Position numbers and translations under genes: made by a program
Source: Parachlorella kessleri
Taxonomy: Eukaryota > Chlorophyta > Trebouxiophyceae > Chlorellales > Chlorellaceae
Reading direction: 5' to 3'
DNA: 64,000 bases
Assembly (NCBI GenBank): GCA_001598975.1
Contig: BBXU01000164.1
Span: 30,417-94,416, forward strand
Notes under the pieces: model-generated
Told to the model about the DNA's origin: nothing
What the model saw: only the letters and a program-made list of their open reading frames with translations
The model's database searches: none
Shown here: positions 55,501 through 64,000 of the stretch, one piece after another
Numbering within the stretch: the stretch's first letter is position 1
How the letters are laid out: every line of letters starts with the position of its first letter

Positions 55501-57752
55501 ACGGCCTCACTGGCAGGCTCGATCCCCGGCATCTGTATCCCTGAAGATCGGCCGGCGGAGGGATGTCCACGCACACCCTGCTGACACGGACACAGCCTAG
55601 CAGCACTACCACGGGTGTCAGCTCTGATCCTTCTGCATGATCGGCACACATGCAGCTCACATACTACATGTGAAATGCACCCTGTGCCTATGCAGTTCGG
55701 AGAGCGGAGCATGGAGGAGCGGTTAAAACTCGTGAGGGCGCTGGCGAGGCTGGGCTGGAGGCCAGACGCATATATTGACCACCTGCGGTTGCTGGCCATA
55801 ATGGCCGCTCTAGAACTTAGCCGCGCGATCGGCAAGACCAATGCACGTGAGTACGTCATGGTTTCACCTGCCACTCAGACCTATTCACAGTATATGAGGG
55901 CAGACTTGCCAGCAGCATGGGGTGCTAGCCGTAAAGGCCCCCAGATCAGCAAACTGGTCAACTACTGAGCACGTTTGTTCCACATCGCCTTACGCCTTTG
56001 CAAGTGGCTACAGGGACAAAGGTCTGCCAGGTGATCCCGCCACTCTGGGCGATACACAGCCTGGCCAAACAGCGAGGCGAGCACGTGGACCTCGCAACAC
56101 TGCAACTGAGCAGGCAGGAGGTATGGCTTGCATACCCTACCAAAAAGGCCTGCGATGTGACATGACAGTTGTTGGCGCAGACTGCCTGCCAAAACCGCAT
56201 CCTTGCCTGGCAAACTCAAGGCAGCACCTGGGCAGGACGCACAAACTGGAAAAACCATGTGTCCTTGCCAAGGTGCAGATATATGATGAGATAGACAGCG
56301 ACCATTTGATCGCGTCTTGTCTTCCTCGCACTTTCAGGGTACCGAAAAAGAAACAGGGGTTATGGTGAGTGCATGGACGGGCTGGTTTAGGGCGGCTGGG
56401 ATGCATGTCAATTGAACACGTCCCGGAGCAATTATTTGTCCAATGAATAACTCAGAGTGAAAACCTGCATAACGCACATGCCCCTTGATGCTGCAGGTAC
56501 AAAGCCAGGTTCAAACAAGGCATGGTCTGGCTGTTAGCCGGCGGCGGGTCCAACACAACTCCTCTTCAGGTGGTCAGAGCATGGCTGGACCTAGGCTGGC
56601 CACATGGACTGGACCAAGCTCACCCAGGAGTGAATTATTCGGTGGGGGCGTGCCTCACAGAGGGACGTGTAATATTGAGTGACTGTGCTTCGGCCTATTC
56701 AGTCAGGAAGTGGTCTTTCAAAAGGCCTATATGAGACATGTGCTCTTCAGCAATCAAGTGTTGCCCGCCTTTCGATGCAGATCCTTTTAGGTTCTTTTGC
56801 CAACCAGGAGGACAAGGAGGCCATGGCTGCAGAGGCCGCCGAGAAGCCGTGGGAGGTGAAAAGGGTGCGTGCCAAACCTCTGCTATGACCACAGTTCTGT
56901 CAGGCCAGCCCGCGTTGACATTGTGGCCGGTGGGTGGAATTGTCTAGATGGCATTGTCCGGCGGTAATGTCTGGTATAATTGTGAACGCAACAACACCGT
57001 CTGGCTGAAACCAGCAATGCAAGGCTGCACTGTGTTGGGGTGCAGGGGTATACCTTGAAGCATGGCATGGTCAACCCCACATCAAGCTGGACTGACCTGG
57101 TCTCTAGTACCCGCGCTCGCCTCCACCACTATGGCACCTCTTCCAGGATATGTGATGTGCACATCTTTGTCACATACAACACTGCCATCGTTGAGAAGCT
57201 GGCCCAGGTACGTGGTGTCATCCATTCACAAGCAATCCCGCAGCCCGTACATGTTGTAGTGTGGGAGCCTACTCTTTGGCTGGTTGCCCCCCTACATTAA
57301 TCGGGGGTGGCAGGTAGTGCTACCGTGGGCTAGTTGGGCTGGGATGGCCAGGGCGGCGTGCAATATTGCATGATGGTTGGATGTGAGTCAGAAGACCGGC
57401 AATATCAAGACCGGGGTATTGTACTGCTGATGTCAATGTTTTACTTCTGGCGGTGGACATGCAGATGGAGTGCCTATGGACAGGCTTCGTCGCAGAGCGC
57501 GAGATGGTAGTTGTCAGCCTTGGAGCTAGAGCAGCATGGGCGGCGGTGGCGTCGACAGCTGCTGTGCCCAGCTCAGTATGGAGTGCAGCAGCAGTGGAGG
57601 GGGAGCTTAGGCGGGAAATCTCTACGCTGCACACAGCTGGGCGGCCGCCCATCCGCTACAGCATTGGTGGATCAGCGCCTGTTCAACTCTGTGCACCATC
57701 GCCAGGGGCGATGAGGGCGGGGCCCGCGCCAGCGCCAATTTCTCTGCCTTAA
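52583..57752 (+). CDS. Unrecognised protein with Q-rich tandem repeat and SPKR motifs
   Basis: No family was recognised. Exons: 52583-52699, 52867-53448, 53708-53803, 54028-54108, 54375-54485, 54743-55034, 55235-55443, 55696-55846, 56014-56120, 56279-56364, 56497-56569, 56781-56864, 57046-57207 and 57465-57752; all junctions in phase, 812 residues. The first 370 residues are low-complexity: S/T-P-K-R motifs (TSPKR, ESPKR, GSPKR), then three copies of a QQAQQQQRHGATSSPAAG-containing repeat of 45 residues. From about residue 400 the composition is that of a folded protein: KGLVKQVKDGTPFKDLAD, then FGSNYWLGLGIAEGANNR, MEERLKLVRALARLGWRPDA, and late WTDLVSSTRARLHHYG and VHIFVTYNTAIVEKLAQ. S/T-P-x-K/R sites suggest regulation by cyclin-dependent kinases, which is inference only. 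The start and the last exon frame are the least certain; a further 5' exon is possible. Confidence 0.6.
53007..53394 (+). repeat. Coding minisatellite, 135-bp unit, about 2.7 copies
   Basis: Units start at 53007, 53163 and 53298. The second is 135 bases, the first is 156 because its CAG-rich part is 21 bases longer, and the third stops after about 97 bases. Units two and three look identical over their shared length. Because 135 is a multiple of three, the frame is kept and each unit adds 45 residues. Confidence 0.95.
57303..57322 (+). repeat. Dispersed element, partial copy 7
   Basis: GGGGGTGGCAGGTAGTGCTA matches the core GGGTGGCAGGTAGTGC of the element and then diverges. It lies in the last intron (57208-57464) of the Q-rich protein gene, in sense orientation. 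Confidence 0.6.
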
Positions 57753-58078
57753 CAGGTTCATGCTTGTCTCGTCTATATTTCCTCTCCTGCTGCTGGCAAG
57801 GGGCCACAATCCCGACATCTAGTAGCACTGAGTTGTAGGTGATACCAACCAGGGGGCCATCTTCACAAGAGATCAAGTGACAAAGGGATGGCAAGGGTCA
57901 GCGGGTGTTTGGGAGAGCAAACAAAATCACAAGCACGCGATAGGGAGAATGTAACACCTACCAGCTCTGCATGAAAGTACAACAACAGCAAGCAATTTCA
58001 AACTGAAGGTTAGATTGGTTGATATGTCACACTATGCAAAGAGGAGTAGAGTTGCCAGCAAACACCGCAGCACCGGCC
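57753..58078. other. Convergent gap between the Q-rich protein and exonuclease genes
   Basis: These 326 bases separate two facing stop codons. A TGTAA at 57950 fits the plus-strand gene. I see no exon and no clear signal for the minus-strand gene. Confidence 0.6.
57950..57954 (+). terminator. Candidate poly(A) signal TGTAA of the Q-rich protein gene
   Basis: TGTAA lies 197 bases after the chosen stop codon. This supports, weakly, that the gene ends near 57752. Confidence 0.4.
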
Positions 58079-60980
58079 CTAGCTTGGCTCCCATGGCCCA
58101 GGGTTGCAGCGCCCCAAGTGTGCCAAGGTCAGTCGCAGGTGCCCATACGGAATGTCTTCCCAATGTTGTTCTTTGAGCTCTCGTATTTTGGCGCCCTTCT
58201 CCAGCAGGGCTTGCAGCACGTCAACAGGCCGCAAGCCAGCTGCTGCCGGCACTGCTGTGGCAGTGCCAGTCTGCTGGGCAGGAGGGCAACTACCTGCTGT
58301 TGCGCCCTCCTTCCCTGCCTGGACGACTCCTCTCGATGAAGCAGCCCGGTTGGCGCAAGTGCCATTGGCTCCCAGAGGCTGCGGTTGTGAATCTGGCTGT
58401 TGCCCTTGGTTCCCTTGCACTACAGTGTCCAGCTTCTGATGCTGTTGTGGGGGCTCGCAGGCCAGCTCACGCTCCAGGAGCTTGCCAGCCAGAGCAGCGA
58501 CACACGCAAGGGTCGTGTCGGGCACCCCAAGGCGCTTCCATGAGTATGCATACCCAGCAGTGATCGCCTCCGCAAGGTACCCCTGGACGCTGTCCTCCTT
58601 GATGTGCCGCAGCTCTGCAATCTGCTGCAGTGCCAGGCCTTGCTGCACATGCTGTGTATAGACCTGCAGCTTGGCTGGCTGTAGCGGGGCCACCTCGCTA
58701 CAGGCCGGCACCTGCTGCTCAGCCTCACAGCCACCAGCGATGCAGTGCACATGGAGCTCGGGTGCCGGTAGAAGCGCCGTTGGCTGCCACACCACGGGCA
58801 TTTGCTCAAGGATCTGCAGCTTGGGTGGACATCGGGCCAACTACAGTGGACCCAGGCGACGGGACTTGCAATACAACTCGTGGCGGCCTGCAGGGCCCTG
58901 CATGCATGCTGGTGGCATCCTGCAGCAGTTCGTTACCTGTGCACAGCACCTGCTACTCACCTCATAGGCCCGCAATGACGCAAAGACATCTGCTGCAGCG
59001 TACTTGCGCTGCTCTGCAGATAGGGGAAAGGCCTCCCAGTCGCTGCACCTCAGCCCCTGCGCCTTCGTCAGCGTGCGCTTCATTAGCCGTTTTGTCAACC
59101 CTGCATGGTGCAGGTTCAATCCAATTCAATATGATTTTTGTGACCTTAGTCGGCAGCAATGCTCGCTGAGCAATGAAGCCTAGCTGATGCAGCCCACAAC
59201 CGAACCGTATCAAGACATGCTCCAGATTGGGTGGGCTTGTCTGCGCAATGAGGGGTTTGCCCCACATGCGTCCCATGCGCATGGGTGACATGGCGTGCTC
59301 AACTAGCGATCCAAAACAGCTTACATCTGCCGCATCCAGCGTTTGATGGGCTGCCACATGCCACCCACCTGCCAAGCTCCACTTCTGTGGGGCCGCCCCA
59401 TCCCCCGAGAGCCGTGCATTGGCGTAATCTGACAGGTCCAGAACGCCCTCCATGGCAATGCCGAAGTCGCGCTGAACCTTCAAAGAGTCTCCATGGGCGC
59501 CAACCCCCACCTTGACAATATCCTGCACGGTTAGGGCACCACCATCGTAGGGAAGCCAAGCCGCTCAAACCATGGTCAGACCGCGCACGGACTGAAGCAG
59601 TGACCACACATGCTGGGGCATCGCCAACGGGCAACGGAGGTGACTCTTGCTACACGTGACGGAGCAGGCTTCACAACCTCCGCTTCAGGTTGCCAAAAAG
59701 TCGCATGGCCCGAGTCTCATACCCCCTGTTGCCTCATAGGCAAGGGGTATTGGGCAAGCCGCAGGTCCTTACCGCTGTCACGATCAGCAGCAAGGCAGGA
59801 ACCGCTGCTTACCCCACCTTACAGCAGAGCAGTTGGCGAAGGTGAGGTGTGATGCCACTCCTTGCCACGTGGAGCAATAGGCAGCGGTAGCCTGCAGGCT
59901 CCTGGAGGCACAGCTGCACCAATGCTACAGGGCGAGGAGTCTGCCCTGCCTGGTAGGTCACCTGCACATCAACACCACCAAAGCTTGGAGCAGATATGAT
60001 TGCAGTGAGGGAATGCAGCCCAGCCTGCCTACATGTCCTTCCCCAAGTGCCACCGGGCCTTCCAGGCGCGGAGGCGGAGGCGAGTTACAAGAGCTCATAG
60101 GGTTCGCTGGAAACGGTGTGCACCCAGGATGCTGGGTGTTCCATTTGTACACGCTTGTAGGCACGTGAGGCGGCACCCATGCCCCGGTACGCACCAGCCA
60201 CTCAATGTCAAAGCCGCAGTGCGCCAGGTTGGAGCCGAGCAGCAGTTGGCAGAGGGCATCAACCTCGACAGCTGTGTAGGCATACTGGACAGCTCCCATG
60301 TACACAAGCGTCGGTAGTTGCTGTGCCACCACCCCTGCTGCAGTACTTGCGGTGGGTCCACACACAAAGCTAGCCGGCAGCTTACGTTTTCCAGGCGCCG
60401 GGGCTGCTGCTGCGTGGGTATGAAATCCTCCTGACAAAGCCCCGCCTGTGTCGGTGCCTCCTGTCGCTTCTGATCCCAGTATGACCCCAGAGCTGGAGGT
60501 TGCAGGCGGGTTGCATTGAGGTGGTGGTATTGCCGCTGCCACTGCGCCTGAAGCCACTGCTACTTCAGCAGCGGCGTCCCTCAACGCAGTGCTTGCAGGG
60601 ATATAACCCGCGGAAGCGGGGACTGCCCTAGCTGTGTTACCCGCACAGCTACTGCTCCTTTTACTTTCAAAATGTGCTGCATACTGTTGCTCTGCTTCTT
60701 GTAGGGCAGCTTCAAGCAGTTGGAACTCCGCCTCATCTACCTGCAGGACTAATAGCACAGCATTTCTAGGCCTCCTGTAGTGGCCTCCTATAGGCTAAAC
60801 TCTGGCATCAAGTGATGACTTATTACAAAGCGCACCTCCTCCTCCTCCTGTACCATTAACACTGAAGCAACGCTGGGAACGAGCTGAGGGACTTGGTCGC
60901 ACCGAGCCACCAACCCTCAATTTAAGGTCATTATTATCTGCTATGGTTGGAGCAATAGGCAGAACTGTCCAAGGGTGCAC
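58079..60980 (-). CDS. WEX: WRN-type 3'-5' exonuclease with C-terminal helix-turn-helix region
   Basis: DEDDy exonucleases of the Werner type degrade DNA 3' to 5' in repair and recombination. Exons in transcript order: 60903-60980, 60195-60740, 59818-59961, 59369-59522, 58961-59100 and 58079-58813; 598 residues. The exonuclease domain shows HCGFDIEW (first D and E), TPRPVALVQL, KVGVGAHGDSLKV (second D), VLDLSDYANARL, LTKRLMKRTL, CSDWEAFPLS and QRKYAAADVFASL (Tyr and last Asp), so all catalytic residues are present. The last exon begins a different region: TQHVQQGLALQQIAELRHIK, SVQGYLAEAITAGYAY and the final WEDIPYGHLRLTLAHLG. This resembles the HTH tail found after the HRDC region in RecQ/WRN helicases. 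No helicase motifs occur between the two. The first exon is a guess: its ATG at 60980 and GT donor at 60902 keep phase. It is divergent from the JmjC gene. Confidence 0.86.
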
Positions 60981-61233
60981 AGGTTATTCGCCGCAACCCC
61001 TGCTGAAATCAGCTCGAAATTCAAGCGCCTTGGCTCATCTCCGTCACACCGTTGCATCTCGCTCTACCAGGCGTCTACTTGCAGTGGAACTATATTTGAA
61101 GCATATTAGCCGCCCTGGAGCCCTGCGTAACAGGGACAAGCTGGCAGCCCTCGGCCCCGCTCTCATGTTGCAAAAGAGGTCGGAAAGCCAGCAGACGCCC
61201 AAAACCCCGCTGCACCTGATCACAACAACCTGA
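60981..61233. promoter_or_regulatory. Shared upstream region of the exonuclease and JmjC genes
   Basis: The chosen start codons are 253 bases apart and divergent, so this is a candidate bidirectional promoter. The exonuclease start is uncertain, so the boundary on that side may move. Confidence 0.4.
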
Positions 61234-63914
61234 ATGTCCAAGCGTTTACCCAAGAACCAGACCTCGGAAGTCACGGTGGATGGTAAGCGAAGGAAAGCGC
61301 GGCCGTCGGTCAAGGTCCGGTGCCTGCATGGCCCTGTGCCACCGCTCTTTAGCCGGGTACAAAGCAGGTCGTGCTAACTTAGGCTGCTAAGCATACCTGT
61401 GCACTGCAGAGGGCCTGCCGCGGCAGGACTTCACCGCCCTCCACTCGGAGCTGCTAGGCTATGCCGGCTACGCCCGCAGGGGTCTGCCCAGCGTGCCGGC
61501 CAGGGAGCTGTCAGAGGAAGCTGTGCGGCGCAGCGCTCTCTCCGAGCCACTTCTTGTCGCCGCTGCGCCTGCGGCTGTTTCAGAGCTGGGCCTAGTGCTG
61601 CCGCCGGAGCCGCTCACGCCGGAACGCATTGCCAGCCAGTTGGGGCCCAGCTATGAGGTCGGTTTGGCTGCTGCGCTTTGTGAGGTAGCTAGGAGGTCAG
61701 TTTGTTGGGTGCGAGGCCAGTTGGCCGACCACTGAGCGGTGTGAGGCCTGCGTGGCAGGCGAGTTCCAAGGAAGCTGGTAAGGAAGCAATTATGTTACAT
61801 ATCTAACTCATGCCACCTGCTGGTGCAGGTGCGTACGTACGATGCCGCCAGCCAGGTTGAAGGCCCACACTGGACGCTGCACCAGTGGGGTCTCTATTGG
61901 GAGGCACGCAGGCCTTTGAACAAGGTAAGGCATCGGGTTGCACTTCGAAATGCTGGACTGACACTCACTCGTCGCAACCCAGGGCCATTAAGGCCATTTA
62001 GTGTGCCTAGGCTAGTGTTGCAGCAACACCATGTTGCTTCTTAATGACAGTATTAATGAAGTGTTTTCTGTTCCATGTGGCTCTGCCATATTGCGACGTT
62101 TCCAAGCAACCTTGTGCACTGCATTTGCAGGATGCATTCATCATGCCGCCACCCCGGCTGGCACCCCGGCTGCCACCGGTAGAAGACGAAGCTGACAGCG
62201 CTGCGGTCACCCGGCGTCGGACAGCGGATTCGGACATCACTGGCCAGGCGCTCAAGGGCATCACTTACGAGTGTAAGAAGCGGCTGCTGGAGGTCCAACA
62301 GTTGTCGGTGGCAGGCACGCCACTAGAGGTGAGTTGCCAAGTTGCCCCACTGCCAGCCATCGTCTGCAGTTCTTTGCCTCCTGGCTCTTGGACCCCATGG
62401 ACGATGCCTCCCTGCTTGCTTGCTTGCCTCTCATTGTGGTGGGGAGATCGTAACTGCAGTGACGAGGTTCTTACCTAGCCTGATGGGACCGACTCCAACG
62501 GGCCGCTGCGGCATGTCTTCGTTATCACATGTCATGGCAGGTTGCCACTGCATATGCATGGGGCCGTTTGTGTCACGCGAGCAAGTTACAATCTAGCGTC
62601 GAGAAGGCTGACTACCAGTGAACCTGTGGGGTTTAATCCAGGCACTATAAGCAAGCCTATAGTCATTCATCTGGTTCACGCTTGTATGCTGTATTCTAAG
62701 CGGTGTTCCATGGAACTGGGATGTTTAGAGGACCAGGTTCACCTACACTGCTGGCCATCTGCCCCTGTTCCTACGTTATCCAGCATGCTGGCAAACCATA
62801 GCTGCACTGGCTTGCGGGTCCAGGCCCTGCCTTTTGCACTGTACCCAGAGCTATTCTTGACCGGCAAGGAGCAAGGAGTTCCTCCCTCCAATGGAGGGCA
62901 AGGCCGCAAGGCCTAGCAGGGACCGCAAGGCCTTCTCCCAACAAGCTCTCCAGCCCAGCAGGATGCGTTTCCTGGCTGGGCTGAGGTGAGGCGGAGGGGG
63001 TTTTGCGCCTTGTGATCGAGCTAGGCAGGCGCTGCTCTTAAGAGGGATAAGCTGTCAAAAGTGGCCAGGTTTGGGCTATGCGTCATGTGGGGCGCTAGAC
63101 TCGTAGAGCAAGCAAGAAAGCAACGGCAGGAGCCTGCACGGCAATGACTGCCGAGCCATGCCTTAGTAGCAGTGCCAGTGGTCATAGCCTTGGGTTGTGG
63201 GGCATGCACCTGCCAACTAGCTGTGGATGTTTTGCCTGCTGCAGGCCTTCATCCAGCCGCCCACTGCTGTTCGCGCCGCCGACCTCCTATCCCATGTGTG
63301 GCCAGGAAGCACTTCATACCGGCCCCACACTTCTGCGTACCTAGCGATGAGCCCGGCTGGAAGCTATGCAGACTTCCGACTGCCAGGCGGGGGCGCAGGC
63401 ATGTGGTGCCACCTGATTAGCGGTGCCAAAACGCTTGCACTCTGCCCCCCCTCGCCACGGAACCTCGCCACGTACGCGGCCTGGGCCTCCGCAGCACGTC
63501 ACTCAGTGGTGAGGCCCTGGGTACTGTGCTTGTTGGGCTGCTTACACTCACTGCCTACTACTTTAAACGTCGGCGTTAGTTGAAGTGCATCTGAGGGCAC
63601 CCTTGATAGTCTTTTGGAGTTTACACCTGCATGGGGGATGTTGATATGTGCCTGCCGTCAGGAACGGCAGCACTGGTGGGTCCATGCCCTGACTGGGCCA
63701 CGCCTGACTCCGGTAATCGTCTGCTACCCCATAGGTGTTCCTGGCGCCGCATTGCGAGGGCGTTGTGCGTGTTGACCTCAAGGCAGGGGACACTCTCGTC
63801 ATCCCACCTGGCTGGATACATGCTGCGGCCTCCACAGGTCCTTCTGTCATGGTGGCTGGCAACTTCCTGTTGCGCGACAGCCTGGCCGTGCACCTAGAGG
63901 CCTGGAGATTAGAG
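61234..63914 (+). CDS. JmjC-domain protein of KDM2/KDM7 type, probably catalytically inactive; 3' end outside the window
   Basis: KDM2/KDM7 enzymes demethylate histone lysines using Fe(II) and 2-oxoglutarate. Exons: 61234-61282, 61410-61657, 61829-61924, 62131-62328, 63245-63508 and 63735-63914; the donor after 63914 shows that the gene goes on. The order of blocks follows KDM2/7: VRTYDAASQVEGPHWTLHQW, LLEVQQLSVAGTPLEAFIQP, LLSHVWP, SPAGSYADFRLPGGGAGMW, SGAKTLALCPPSPRNLATY, LKAGDTLVIPPGWIHAA and VAGNFLLRD. In active members the ADFRLPGGG segment reads DFHxDFGG, with His and Asp binding iron. Here these are Arg (about 242) and Pro (about 244). The second iron His (about 314, GWIHA) and the 2-oxoglutarate Lys (GAKT) remain. 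A 66-residue exon with PPPRLAPRLPP enlarges one loop. The ATG at 61234 is followed by Lys/Arg-rich sequence, perhaps nuclear targeting. Confidence 0.87.
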
Positions 63915-64000
63915 GTATGCAAACGTATCGGTCATAGGCATCCTGCAGCGCAGCTTGTTGGCAGTGTTACTGACAGCGTTTGCTGTCGTTGAAATGTTTA

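Noticed and set aside
60795..60902. Extending the first exonuclease exon to the end of its open frame
   Set aside because: Later GT donors leave a phase that creates a stop in the next exon. The donor at 60902 is the better in-phase choice, though unproven.

Overview
The window is nuclear DNA of a unicellular green alga (Chlorophyta, probably Trebouxiophyceae or a relative). The DNA is GC-rich. The genes are split into many exons with short GT-AG introns, the sequence TGTAA (the usual chlorophyte poly(A) signal) follows several stop codons, and the gene content is that of a plant-type alga: plastid leucine synthesis, a pheophytinase-like hydrolase and a SAC1/SLT-type sulfate transporter. No virus, prophage, CRISPR array or complete transposon was seen. 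All gene models below were assembled by eye from splice signals, conserved family motifs and reading-frame continuity. Except for the two genes cut by the window edges, every chosen exon set adds up to a multiple of three.

Layout, left to right: (1) 241-3393 (+) the 3' part of ALG12, an ER mannosyltransferase; (2) 3720-6515 (-) an isoaspartyl dipeptidase of bacterial IadA type; (3) 6782-14531 (+) the spliceosomal kinase PRP4; (4) 14532-16568 a repeat-rich gap; (5) 16569-18345 (-) ribosomal protein eL21; (6) 18719-20603 (+) the small subunit of isopropylmalate isomerase; (7) 22150-25021 (-) a pheophytinase-like alpha/beta hydrolase; (8) 25346-31246 (+) an ABCG half-transporter; (9) 32464-39730 (-) a 974-residue coiled-coil protein; (10) 40488-42064 (+) a BTB protein with a MATH-like C-terminus; (11) 42693-50551 (+) a DASS/SLC13-type transporter with four central RCK_C domains; (12) 52583-57752 (+) an unrecognised protein with a Q-rich 45-residue tandem repeat; (13) 58079-60980 (-) a WRN-type 3'-5' exonuclease fused to a helix-turn-helix tail; (14) 61234 to the window end (+) a JmjC-domain protein.

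The genes do not form a single pathway; they are ordinary housekeeping and accessory loci. Several lie head to head with short shared upstream regions (IadA/PRP4, eL21/isomerase, hydrolase/ABCG, exonuclease/JmjC), so bidirectional promoters are likely.

The most unusual observations are: a dispersed element of about 45 bp present in eight copies, all in the same orientation as the host or upstream gene; a 77-bp-arm hairpin flanked by direct repeats inside an ABCG intron; a JmjC protein that has lost its HxD iron ligands; five introns that appear to use GC donors; and an exonuclease-HTH protein without a helicase. I did not find a clear, self-contained novel system.
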